From positions 1-54,354 of IMG/VR virus record IMGVR_UViG_3300035180_000153: 54,354 nucleotides of DNA, one strand, 5' to 3'. Shown here piece by piece: positions 28,969 to 40,500 of the stretch; position 1 is the stretch's first letter; each line of letters starts with the position of its first letter. The notes beneath the pieces are model-generated. The model was not told where the DNA came from. It did no database searches and saw nothing but the letters and a program-made list of their open reading frames with translations. Made by a program: the position numbers and the translations under genes. This DNA comes from a virus.

Positions 28969-29790
28969 ATGAGATTTGCAAGATCGCTGGCGGAAGCCAC
29001 TGTGATGGACATAACACCGGAGGTTGCTAAAGAAATGCTCGAAACCAGCCCAGGAAATAGACGCTTGCGAGGATGGTACGTTGACATGCTCGCAGCCGCG
29101 ATGAAGCGCGGAGAGTGGCGCGTTACGAGCCAAGGGATCGGTTTCGACGTGCTCGGTCGGCTGCGTGATGCTCACCACAGGCTGAACGCTTGCATTCAAT
29201 CAGGCGTTTCGTTTCCGTCCGTGGTGGTTTTTGGCATGAGAACAGATGCCTATGAAGTTACCGACACCGGCATGGTGCGCACATACGCCGACCGACTTGA
29301 CGAAGACCGCGCAGTTGCCGATGTGCTGCGTCTTGGGTGCCAATACGCGCTTGGCACGACAAAACCAACAATAGACCAAATGCGCCCGATTATTGACGCA
29401 GGATTCGGAAACGCTGCACGGTCGTTGATAGAGTTTTGTGGATCAAAGCGGAAATACTACGCGACGGCACCAATGAAACTAGCGGCATGCATCACTATCA
29501 TGAACGGCGGAAATGCTGACTTTGTTCTGCATCAATACCGCGCGATGTGTTCTCTTGATTTTGACGCGATGGCAAAATCCGCGCAGGCGCTGGTTAGGCA
29601 GGTTGATAGCGGTAAAACGCGCGCTAACGACACCCGCGAAGTGCTGGCAAGAGGGTTCCGGGTTTTTGACAAAGATCGGCACGGTATCAGCAAGATTCAG
29701 ATTAGCGATGCCGATATAGATTCGGCGGTTGAACTGGTGCGATCGGTGTTGCGCAACTCTGTCAGCGAAGAACCGAAGGCGCAAAAGTAG
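28969..29790 (+). CDS. ParB/Srx-fold-like phage protein with altered active site
   Basis: The ATG at 28969 follows GGAG. The 273-residue product matches a phage and bacterial family with ITPEVAKEMLET, WYVDMLAAAMKRGEWRVTSQGIGFD and LRDAHHRLNACIQSGVSFPSVVVFGM, followed by DTGMVRTYADRL. In most members the loop after the strand reads DGQHR-like, the nucleotide-binding site of ParB/Srx folds. Here it reads DAHHR, a change at two normally important positions. The C-terminal half is helical. The function is unknown, possibly DNA-linked like the ParB domain of the Dam fusion. Confidence 0.65.
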   Translation: MRFARSLAEATVMDITPEVAKEMLETSPGNRRLRGWYVDMLAAAMKRGEWRVTSQGIGFDVLGRLRDAHHRLNACIQSGVSFPSVVVFGMRTDAYEVTDTGMVRTYADRLDEDRAVADVLRLGCQYALGTTKPTIDQMRPIIDAGFGNAARSLIEFCGSKRKYYATAPMKLAACITIMNGGNADFVLHQYRAMCSLDFDAMAKSAQALVRQVDSGKTRANDTREVLARGFRVFDKDRHGISKIQISDADIDSAVELVRSVLRNSVSEEPKAQK

Positions 29791-29853
29791 GCACTCGCAT
29801 GATGGCGGCAAGCAGGCACGTGTATGAACTGATGGAGTTTTGACGGAGGAAAT

Positions 29854-30276
29854 ATGCACTTAGCAAATTGCAATGAACATCCAAATGCAAACGACAGATC
29901 ATTACCGTGCTGGGCAATTAGGAACGCCGACGGTAGGCGCGTGACACCAGATGAATTGATGGATGAAATAAATCGGCTACGTATGCTTTGCACATGGACA
30001 CCAGTAACCGACAGATTGCCTGAAAGCGGAAAGCCTGTTCTGGTTGCATGTGGTAAGAAAGTGCTGCGTGCCGCTTACGCAGCAAAGCATGCGCTTGACG
30101 AGGAAAATTTTGGATGGTGGAACGATGGAGAGTGCATCGACTACGACGAAACAACCGGCAAGACGTACTGGCATGAAGGCTGGTATGAGTGGAATGAGTA
30201 CGAAGAATACCATTGGGCGCTTGATACTGCTCCCACTCACTGGATGCCGTTACCGGATGTTCCTAATGAAAATTGA
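29854..30276 (+). CDS. DUF551-like protein
   Basis: This 140-residue protein has a short N-terminal region and then the DUF551 pattern: WTPVTDRLPESGKPVLVACG, a variable middle with TGKTYWHEGWYEW, and a final HWMPLPDVP. This domain occurs in many phage early regions and its function is unknown. AAGGAGG-like ribosome-binding sequence (GGAGG) precedes the ATG. Confidence 0.8.
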   Translation: MHLANCNEHPNANDRSLPCWAIRNADGRRVTPDELMDEINRLRMLCTWTPVTDRLPESGKPVLVACGKKVLRAAYAAKHALDEENFGWWNDGECIDYDETTGKTYWHEGWYEWNEYEEYHWALDTAPTHWMPLPDVPNEN

Positions 30277-30318
30277 AGATAAAACAGAGTTTGCCGGAAC
30301 ACCGAATAGGAGGACCGA

Positions 30319-30594
30319 ATGCACATTGAAGAAGACATGGACTGGTATAAATTGGTAGACGAAACGCTAGAAATAATTAGTATGCCGTTTCCGCAAACTA
30401 CCCAAGATAGATGCCCACACTGTGGCTTTATGTTTCGCCGTCTGATAATGGTGATGCGTAGCGACTTGGTATTATTCGAGAAAATTATGCAATCTGCGTA
30501 CTCTGTGATGACGATGCACGGAATCACGGCGAATCTACCGGCAGACATTCGTACTGAGCTACTGATCGCGTTAGCAAAGAATCAAAGCGCATGA
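30319..30594 (+). CDS. Small unknown protein with CxxC motif
   Basis: This 91-residue protein starts after AGGAGG. It has RCPHCGFMFRR in the middle, a single zinc-knuckle half or redox-type CxxC, flanked by helices (LVDETLEIISMPF and LFEKIMQSAYSVM). No family is recognised. It is one of a run of short plus-strand genes, each with its own good ribosome-binding site. Confidence 0.55.
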   Translation: MHIEEDMDWYKLVDETLEIISMPFPQTTQDRCPHCGFMFRRLIMVMRSDLVLFEKIMQSAYSVMTMHGITANLPADIRTELLIALAKNQSA

Positions 30595-30628
30595 GTGAAA
30601 TCCCAGCATCAAATGATAGGAGAACGAA

Positions 30629-30799
30629 ATGGCGTTTGACAGCACACCAGAAGACAAAGAACCTAGTTTCCTGTGTGACTGTGGTGGAAACATTAAAAAG
30701 CGCAACGGGAAGTGGGAGTGCGATTCCTTGGACTGTGATTCCTGCGACTTGAGGTGGAATTGTGATGACATCGGGCAATGGCCTGGTGCGAAGATATAA
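30629..30799 (+). CDS. Very small cysteine-rich protein (56 aa)
   Basis: The ATG at 30629 follows AGGAGAAC; the reading frame ends with TAA at 30797-30799. The 56-residue product has FLCDCGGN, then WECDSLDCDSCDLRWNCDD, so seven cysteines in about 30 residues, a zinc-ribbon or multi-zinc pattern, and a high Asp content. The strong ribosome-binding site and tight fit between neighbours support a real gene. Confidence 0.65.
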   Translation: MAFDSTPEDKEPSFLCDCGGNIKKRNGKWECDSLDCDSCDLRWNCDDIGQWPGAKI

Positions 30800-30816
30800 A
30801 CAACAAGGAGAACGAA

Positions 30817-31428
30817 ATGGAATGGAGAAAAGACAAAGCACCGAATTCAATTGGTGAAGTATTGTTTCTTGGGCCTTGGAACGTTGGAGGTGTTCATTAT
30901 GACATTATATGTTCTAAGGACGACGTAATGAAATATACCGCTACGTGCAAATTGCCTGGTGTCAAATGGCCTGGGAAATTTCAGACGGTAAAGGAAGCAA
31001 AAGCGGCGGTTGAATATTCCGTCAAGCATTGGCTTAGTCAACTACAGAAACAAGAGGAAAAGCCAAGAGTAATCGAATATGAACGTATGATAGAGAGAAA
31101 TGGAGAAGTGTTCGTGGTTGCGAAGGAACTCGAGGATAGCAAACTTAATATAGGCAGAGGATTGCTCGGTATAGGAAAAGAACTGCTTGATCTAGTCATA
31201 GAATTACTTAATGTTGGAAACAAACATCTTCGGCAAGAGACGCGAATTATTCCACAAGATACGGTAAAAGAGCTGCTCGGAGCACGTAAATATGTCAAAC
31301 ATGTACATGACGAAGCGGAATATATGCACGACAACGGTGGAGAAGGTTATATGGAGGTGATTCAAGACACCGAAGCTCTGATTGAGCGCATAGACAATGC
31401 AATAAGGGGCCATTGTTCACAGCCATAA
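30817..31428 (+). CDS. Unknown protein, last gene of the plus operon
   Basis: I chose the ATG at 30817 (after AAGGAG), giving 203 residues. Residues 1-80 form an aromatic-rich alpha/beta domain (WRKDKAPNSIGEVLFLG, FQTVKEAKAAVEYSVKHWLS). From about residue 85 the chain is helical and rich in Glu, Lys and Leu, with LNIGRGLLGIGKELLDLVIELLNVG as a strongly amphipathic helix that might touch membranes. No family is recognised. The 138 bases between its stop and the converging giant gene hold no clear gene or strong terminator. Confidence 0.55.
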   Translation: MEWRKDKAPNSIGEVLFLGPWNVGGVHYDIICSKDDVMKYTATCKLPGVKWPGKFQTVKEAKAAVEYSVKHWLSQLQKQEEKPRVIEYERMIERNGEVFVVAKELEDSKLNIGRGLLGIGKELLDLVIELLNVGNKHLRQETRIIPQDTVKELLGARKYVKHVHDEAEYMHDNGGEGYMEVIQDTEALIERIDNAIRGHCSQP

Positions 31429-31566
31429 AGTACGGTGTTTCTTGAAGCAAACAGCGCAGCGATGATACGCTGAAATTTAGAATTGAAGCCGCCCGTTTGA
31501 TCATCAAGAACAAACGTGCAGCACAGCCAATTCCAATACAGGATATTAAAGGCCGCAATTCAGATT

Positions 31567-34500
31567 CTATGGCGACAATCTTCTTGCTATCTGATCCTGT
31601 TGCTGACGTAGCGCATTGATCCTTTCCTTCTTCTCGTCTGCATCCATGATGTCGCTGCGCTCGATAAACTTAATGCGGTTGTTTAGCATCGTTTCCTGGC
31701 GCTTTATCGCCTCTACTCGCCTGTACTTGGATAGCTCATCCTGATGTTCGTCGCGGTATGCCGCCGCCTCTTCTTGCTTACCTTCCTTCATGAGTTCGTG
31801 CCAAGTTGCATAAGCCTGCTCGATCTCGCGCGCCTGATCGTACATCATTGTCACATATCGGCTTGGCGCGCCGTCCAACTCGGAAACCATGCTGCCGGTA
31901 ATTGTTTTCCAATAGTCCAGCGCGGGCCGTGTAGGCTCGTTGCTGGCGGATCGAACCGCAATATCTGCCGTGCCAACGGCGAATGCGCCCAGCCAGCCAA
32001 AGTACGATCTGATTAAATGATCTACTTGGACTGGCGACAAGAAATGATCTCCGGTAATGGTATTCCCGGCGGTGCTGATACCGCGCCCGATCATGCTGGT
32101 ATTTTGGTTAAAGCGATAGTCTGGGGCTAGGCGTTCCATGCCCATCGTTTCAATCGGCCTTTCGGTGAAGCTATCATGGTTTGCGTATACATCAATTATA
32201 GGTTTGAATAGCTGCGGAACAGGGTTCATTGAAAGCTGATTATCGATGTTATTCAACACCACCCCAGAGAACCTTTTGAACGTCATTTCATCATCAAACG
32301 CAAGCTCTGCTGTTCTTTCTGCCAGGTTGCTGATTGCGCCAATCTCGAACGGTTTAGGAATCCTGAATGCCTCGTCTCCGATTTTGAACCACCAGTAATT
32401 ATCCCGATCCCAATCCTCGCGTTTCTTCCAGTCGTCGTCATCGCCGTATGCGGCAAGCAGCGCCAGCGATGCCAACGCCACGCCACCTATCACGATGGCG
32501 AACCGCGCCGGGTCTTCTTTCGCCGCTCGGCCAAGTTTGTAAAGTCCCTGCAAACGCGCGTTCATGAATGGGACAATCTGCGTGAGGAAGCGGATCGTTT
32601 TCCAAGTCCCACGCATGGAGAAATCCATCAGGTCGCGCGCCATAAGCGATGCGGTTGCATGGTCTACGCCTTTCCTGATTAGCGAGTCGTATAGCGCCAT
32701 GCGGTTGATTTCCTCGCCTCGATTTCCGAGTTCTTCATATGCAGAAATCAATGGTTCTGCGTACTTGTCGTAGAATGCACGCACTTTGCTCTCGTTATCC
32801 AGAATGTGCTGATCGCTCGCGCCATTCTTGATGAGTTGACGCACGCGGCTTGCCTCGTTTCCTTCCAGCATTGTGCCGAATCGAATCAAGCCTCCGCCAG
32901 CCAGTGCCGAGACATACTCCTGCGCCGCGCGGTCAGTCAGTTTGTATCCTTTCATCACGTTACTAAGCGGGTTATAACCCATGTCAGCGGTTGCAATCGA
33001 CTGAATGGAGTCGCGGATCAGGTTGCGCACCTTGAAGAATGGCGATGCCGTGACGCCTACCGTCAGCCAGTGCTTCATGGTGGACATGGCGTCCATTGCC
33101 GGGCCTCGCAGTCCGGCATACTCCAGGCCGTTGATTGCGTCCAGCAGGTAGGGGTCGTCAACCTTGTATTCGACTTTTTTTCCTCCACTCATGTGCCATA
33201 CTGTTTTCTTATCTCCGGGTAATGCAAGTCTTGCAGCTCCGACTTTAACAGCAGCTTGCAGAGTAGCGGTTGCCGCGCGATTCTTGGCGCTGGCATCTAT
33301 CAGGTGCGCCCAATTCATCAGGGTATTGGCGAGTAAATCGTTCAACTTCTCGTCGCCGCCCTTGAGTTTCTTGAATGCTTCTTGGCGCACGACTCCTTGC
33401 TTGATATTCATTCCGCGAATGCCGCCGTCATTTTCGTCTACCGTGCGGTAGAACGGAACGTAGAACTCATGCTCCCACAGGTGGCGACTTTCTGGATCAA
33501 TAAGCCCTGACTGTTCTGCCATGTCCAGCACGTTCTTGTTGAACTCATTGAACTTCCTGAGCGAGTCGCGGTAAATCAATATCCGTTTGCGTGTGACGTT
33601 ACCGTTCGGCATGGTGTAGTCAAAATCGGTATCGCCATTTGCAAGCGATTTGAACGCGTTAATATCGTCAAGCGTGAACAGGTTTTCCCTATCTTCTTTC
33701 GCCAGTCTCTCGGCGCGGTTGCCTGCTACCCAGCGCAAGAAGTCGGTGGATTCCTTCCCAAGCGGGTAAAACACCTTCTCCAGCGCGCCTCCGCTGGTAT
33801 CTGCATCATAAGCGCCATCGCGCAACAATAGCTTTCCGTGGCGCATGAACGCCTCGAATGCTCCTGACGCGCCGCTGGACAGACGCATCAGTGTATAAGC
33901 ATGCGATGACAGATCGCGCACGGGTCTGAACTGGTCGAATACGCCCTGGGCGAGCTTCTTACCAGCGTCCTGCCAGAGCGACTTGACGGTTTCCTGGATG
34001 GTTTTCTTGGTGACGACAGAGCCGGTGCGCTCCATCGCAGCAAGTTGCTCTGGGGTGTAGGCGCGACCAGATGCTCCAATGATGGAAGATTTGCTAAACC
34101 GTGTATTTATGTCTGCATTGTTCTGTGCATTTTGAAGCGCCGTAGGCGCGTTGCGAGTGGCCTGGGTAGCCATATAAACAATATCCGATTCATTCAGCCT
34201 GTTTGCCCACTGAACCCATTGCAATTTCTGGATTCCTTTGAGTTTATCTCCAAGCTTGCGAAGGGCGTCGCGGAACCATGCGATGACTCTCTGAGAAAAT
34301 GTCAGGTCTGGATTGGCTTCAAGAAAATACCCCAGGCTTTCTTCGTCAACTAAATGCGCTGGCGTTCCTTCCGGGACTCGCGCTTGCGCTTCTATAACCT
34401 TCTCGTTTCCGGCCTTGCCCATCATCTTGAACTGGCGCAGTATCTTCTTGAATTCTGCATCAGAGCGTCCGAGCATCAGAGCGTGATCGCCAAGCTCGTG

Positions 34501-37500
34501 CAGCAACAAACCCTTCACACTATCGCCTGTCTGGCTAATGTTGTCGTGAACGAAGAATGTTTCTCCGTTTCTGACAAATGCCAGGATTCTTCCGTCTTTG
34601 GAGTAGCGAATATCTGGGTTGGTTTGGTTGAAGGTATCTGTTTGCGATGCCTTGCTGAAATTCTTCCCTTCCCCAAGATACTTCCCAATATCCTCGCTCC
34701 CGATAATGTGGAACTTTCTAGTTGCAATCAGCGCGTCCGCAAAGTTCTTAGTCCCTTGGAATGCCGAATTGATTGCCTCTCGAAGCGTGGATTCGGTGTG
34801 CGGATTGCGGGTGAGTGTTGCTGATCGGCTGTACTTGGTAGACTCGTCCAGCGCATCGCCAAACCCAAGTTCTCGCAGTTTCGCCTTCTGCTGCTCAATA
34901 CCTGAAACCACAGCGACTTTCTGTTCAACAGGAACTTCTGGCCCTTTCGCCATAAGCGCACGCTGGACTTTCTTGTAATCCTCTCGTGCTCTCTCCAAGT
35001 CTGCGGCTTGCGGGAATGGCTGCTTGGCAAGTTCGCGCATCGAGGCGGAATCCTTTTTCGATTTCTCGATGCTGGCAAGCGTATCATCCAGCATGGCAGG
35101 CAGCCGGTCAATGTAGTTCTTTAGGCGCTGCACCATACCAGACGGGGAGAACTGATCGGTCGCTCCCCACATGCCGCCCATGCCGGTAGGTGTGCGCATG
35201 ATGACGTTACCGGCAACGTACTCAAGCTCGAATGCAAGGCCACGATATTGAATTGAAGCCTTGTCGATCATGTGGCTGCGCACGTTTTCGAATACGGAAG
35301 CCAGCGCCTTGTTGGCCGAATCCTTGTCGGTCAGCGCCTTTCCTCCCTGAACGCTGATTGGCGAGAATCCATCCTTATCTACAGGGTGCTTGGCAATGGT
35401 TTCCAGATTCTTCCTGATCTCTCGCACGAATGCCGGCCCAGATGTATCTGCGTACTCCTGCGCACTACGGGCCTTGCGCGTCATGGCCAGCACTTCGTCG
35501 GCGTACGCTGCCTGCAAATTCTCCAGGCGTCGAACGTCAGTGCGCAGCTTGGTTTCCTCAAGGATCAGAGGGTCTCCGGATGCGGCGGCCTTCATGTCGG
35601 CGGCATTCGCTGCTTCGCCCTCTATGTCGTCGATTTCGTTGAGCGTTCCGTCGTAGTTGCGTAACTGTTCGATCCCACGCGCCTTGTGCTCAAGAATCTG
35701 CCAGCGCCGGGTGTCGTAGGTTTGCGCGGTGGCGTAGCGCCCGATGAAAACCTCGAAGTTTTCCGGATCGCGTTCATACAGTTTGTTACCGCGGCGGATG
35801 ATTCGCCCTTCGCGCTGCTCAAGATCAGAAGGACGCCACGGCGCATCAATGTGATGCAGGCCAACCAAGCGCTCTTGCACGTTGGTTCCGGCTCCCATCT
35901 TTGGCGTAGAACCCAGCAAGAAGCGCACACTTCCATGATTCACGGCTTTGAACAGCTTGTCTTTGGCCGTGGGGGTGTTGTAGTCATGTATGAAAGCGAT
36001 CTCATTCTCCGGAACGCCCTTATCCATCAGCTTGGATTTAATGTCGTCGTACACCGAGAAATTGGCCGCGCCAGAAATTCCAGCCACATCATCCCGTGTG
36101 AAGAATAGGGACGGATCATCAACATCTATGTCGTTTTCGTTGTTGTACTCGTCGATTTCGCTTTGCTCGATTTCGCCGGTTGATTCGCGTGCATTGATCC
36201 ACTTCTGCCGCTTGGCCTCGTCGCCAAGTAATCCACTAGTAGCGTCGATGGCGTCCTGCTTGCTGCGGAAATCGGATTTCAGGCCCTGGCCGGAGGCGGC
36301 GTCATACACGTCGAATCGCTTTGATTCCTTATCGCCGCGCTGCACTACGAAGAACGGCAAATCCTCGTAACCAGGAATGGCGTGCATGGTGCCGCGCTTC
36401 ATCTCGATTCCGCCCGCATCGTCGCGAACGTATAGGCGGCGCGATTTGTTGGAGTAGCTGGAACGGGCAGACAGCGGAATAGACAGATCGCAGAACACCA
36501 GTTGCGTGCCTTTGTCCGCATCCCACTGCTTGTAAATGCGCATCATGTTGTCCACGGCCAGATTGATCTTGGAGCCTGGAAAGTCGGGCGCTTTCGGATC
36601 AATCAGGCGATAATCCAGCCCTGCCTTATTGGCTTCGCCTGTCAGCGATAGCGCATTTACCTTGCCCTTAGTTTCCTTGGTAAGCTGGCGTAGGCGTCCA
36701 AACCTACCAAGTATGGAGTCAGGATCGACCGATACCGATGGCGTCAGCGCACTCTCAACAACCTTGAGACGGGCATCTTCGGCGGTATCGTACAGTCCCA
36801 GATACTTATCGCCAACTCTGGCAGTCCATTTGCCTGATTTCTCGTCCTGCTTGATTTGAATATCGTCGTCAAGATTTGCGTTGAACAGGATGTTTCCGGA
36901 CTCGTCTGTCTGCGCCTTTGGCATGCCCATCAGAGCAGCCACGTATGGCGAGCGTTCGGCAACCACCAGAACTGGCCGACCGCCTACCATCTTTGGCACC
37001 GGGAACCGATTTCCTTGTGCTTCTTCTTGCGCTTTCAGGTCGTCTAGGGTGACGGTATCGGCAAACGTGTTATAGAGGCTCATTAACGCCGGAAGATTGG
37101 TGAACTTGGAAAAGCGGGTCGATTGCCGGTAGCCCGATCCGGATGGTGCAACCTCGTATACGTTTTCCACGCTGCCGAACTGCCTAGCCCATGCGTCGAA
37201 CACGTTCAGCCCCAGACGTTTCAAAGTCGGGTACTGCATGTACCGCTGCATGTTGAACATCTCCACCAGCGAGTTTGAAATCGGCGTACCTGTTGCTGAT
37301 ATGAACGGAGTCTTGTCGCCGAAGGTATCGAACATCCAGCGGGTTTTTACGAATAGATCGAATGCTTTTGCAGAACCAGCAGGATTGCCCATGCCGGGGT
37401 TGCGATCCATCGTCGTGTTGTAAGCCAGGTTCTTGAACTCGTGCATTTCGTCGATGAACATGGCGTCAACACCCAATTCGTCGAACGTAACCATCTTGCT

Positions 37501-40500
37501 GCGCTTACCCAATGCGGACAGTTTGTCCTTCATCTTGGCATCCAGATTCTTGCGGATACGCTCCATGTCGGCGGTGATTCGCTTGTCGCCGCGTGCTCGC
37601 TTCATGTCCTCGATGGCATCAGCCAATTCGTCAACCTGTTCTTGCAGGACGGCAATCTCGGTTTTCTCTGGCAGGCCGATTTTCTTCAGTGAAGAATGTC
37701 CGACCACCACAGCATCCCAGTCTCCTGTAGTTATCTTTGCAAACAGGCGCTCCCGGTTGTCCTTACTGAAATCCTCTGGTGCGGCAGCCAGAATGTTAGA
37801 GCCTGGGTAAAGGCGGGTGAAATCACTGCGCCATTGCAGAGTTAGGTGGTTTGGCACCACTATCAACGGCTTGCGTGCGATGCCAAGGCGGCGCATCTCC
37901 ATTGCCAGCGTTACCATCTCGAATGTCTTTCCAGCCCCAACGACATGATCGTATAGCACCTGATAGGTCTGCAAGCCACGCCAAACTCCGTTCTTCTGGT
38001 GCGCCAGCAGTGAGTAGGACGGATTCATCCCCGGGAAACTCATGTGCGAGCCGTCATATTTACGCTCGACAATCCGGTTCATTTTGTCGTTGTAGATTGA
38101 GGCGATGCGATCAGCACGCTCTGGGTCTTGCCATAGCCATTTCTGCCACTCTGCCTTGATGGCGTTCTGTTTTTCGCGGGCGGCTTCGGTTTTATCCTCA
38201 AGCAGGATCGTTGTGGTGGAACCGTCGTGATTGCGCAGCGTCTTTTTCACAACAGCGCCACGGCCCATCATTGTTAGTTGGAACAGTTCTTGAGCAGACA
38301 TGTCTGACGTTCCGAAGCGCCCACTATTCAGGGCCGGATCGTTGCCATTGTCGAAAGCCATCAGCCACTGTCCTGTTGACTTGATGTAGCTTGCGGTCGC
38401 GCTACCACCCGAGATGTGCTTGGCGAATTGCTCATAAACATCTGCAGGAACGAATTCGGCACCGATGCTCACGGAAATCTCGCTAGGCGTCTTGTCCTTC
38501 GGGACGATCTTTTCAAGCGCCTCCACGTTTCTGCGGTACTTGTCATTTCCCTGCGCGGCATACTTTGCCTCATCCAGCTTGGTTTTTACATCGCCAGAAA
38601 GGTACTCGTCGGCGGTCACGATGCCATTTTGCGGATCGTCGAACACAACGTCGCCAAGTTCCTTGACGATCTCATCCATTGGTTTGCCATAGACTTCGGC
38701 CATGTAGTCAGGATCAACCTTGCCGCGGTAATTCAGTGATGCCAGCAGCGCATCCTTGGCCGTGGTTACGGTCATGTGATCCTGCGGAGGGAAGGCGACA
38801 CGGCGCTTAAAAATGTCGGCCTTGGTAGCGCTGGCTTCACGTTGCTCAATTCCTTCCTTCTCGGCGGTCGCCTTGCCAATCCCCTTGTCGTAGTCAAATT
38901 CCAGCGCCTGAATAAGATGGGATTCTGGGTCATCAAGGAAGATGCTTCGGTTGGTGGTGCTGTTAAGATGCTTGTACTTCTTGAGGAAGTCGTCATAAAG
39001 CCGGTTTAGTTCGGCACGGTTGGCTTCGATGTCCTGCTCGGTTGCGTCAACGGATCGCTCCAGGCGCATCTGCTTACGCAACGCGTCACGAATGGCGATC
39101 ATGCCCTTCATGCGCCCGATCTGCGACTCATAGCGTGGTTCCCATGCAACAGCGGTTTTGTTGCCCATCAGGTCATTGCCACGTTGCATTACCTTATCAT
39201 CTGCATCGACGTAGTACGATCCCACCTTGATTCCATCTGGCACGGCCATATCCACCACGGCGGCATCGCTTGCACGGTCTATGTTGTCGAACATGTTTTC
39301 CGGAAGCGACTTTGCCCACTTAGCCAATTCGTTCTTGAGATCACCGTCTTGTTCAACGGTGTATTCATTTGCAGAATACATGGAGCCGCCCGCCGATGGC
39401 TTGCCAAGCACGTACTGCTGGTTTGCTACGAAGAACTGATTGACGTTGTGGGTTACGTGTTCCCCTGTCTTGGGGTTGATGTTGATCTGCTCAACTACGT
39501 CCTGCCACGGGGCGATAGAATCCGGAAATCCGTTGTTGTCGTGTTTCTGGAATATCAGGATGTCGGTCACAACCTCGGTGCCAGCATTATCCTTGAATGC
39601 TGTGTTTGGTAGGCGCACTCCGCCGATCAATCCAGCGCGTTCTCCGATCCACTTGCGCACGCGGGTGTCCTGTGCATCAAGGAAATTATGAGAGACGACA
39701 ACGGCCATGATTCCGCCTGGCCGTAACTTATCAATGGATTTGGCTAGGAAATAGTTGTGAATGCTGAACCCTGAATACGGGCTGCGCTCCTTATCAACCA
39801 ACGGATACGATCCGAACGGAGGGTTGCCGATCACCACGTCGAAGTATTCGGATGGTATCTCGAAGTCCTGGAAGCCTGTAGCCTCGGCGATTTTGGCTTT
39901 CGGATACAACGCAGACACCAGGCGGCTGGTCAGCGAGTCGAGTTCCACGCCGTAAAGCTGCGAGGCGTTGCGCATCTCTCGCGGCATCAGGCCGAAGAAG
40001 TTGCCCACACCAACAGACGGTTCGAGCACGCGGCCAGACTTGAATCCCAAGCGGGCCAGCGCATCGTACATGCCTTTCACGACTTCCGGGCTGGTGTAGT
40101 GCGCATCCAGGGTGGAGGCGCGGGCAGCACGGAATTCCTCGTCGGTCAGCAATTCCTTGAGTTCATTATGCTGCTTGGCCCATGCCTTGTTGTTGGGGTC
40201 GAACGCGCCTTTCATGGCACCCCATCCAACGTACTTTGACAGCGCCTTGCGCTCTTCTGGTGTTGCGTCTCGCCCCTCGGTTTCGAGTGTCTTGAGAATC
40301 TTGATGGCCGCTACGTTGTCGCGGAACTTCTTGCCAAGTCCGCCTTTGCCGATCTCGTCGGCGTCAATTACGTGGTCTGTTCCTTCTTCGGTAGGGGCAT
40401 CGTGTCGATTGACGCCGCTGGCGGGTTCTGACTCAGGCCGTACACCTCTGCCTTCTCCCAACTCGATAGATGGTTCAGTCCTGGCTCCAGTTTCACCTTG

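Noticed and set aside
31295-31558. Minus-strand ORF between the plus operon and the giant gene
   Set aside because: It has no ribosome-binding site and mostly overlaps the end of a better supported plus-strand gene.
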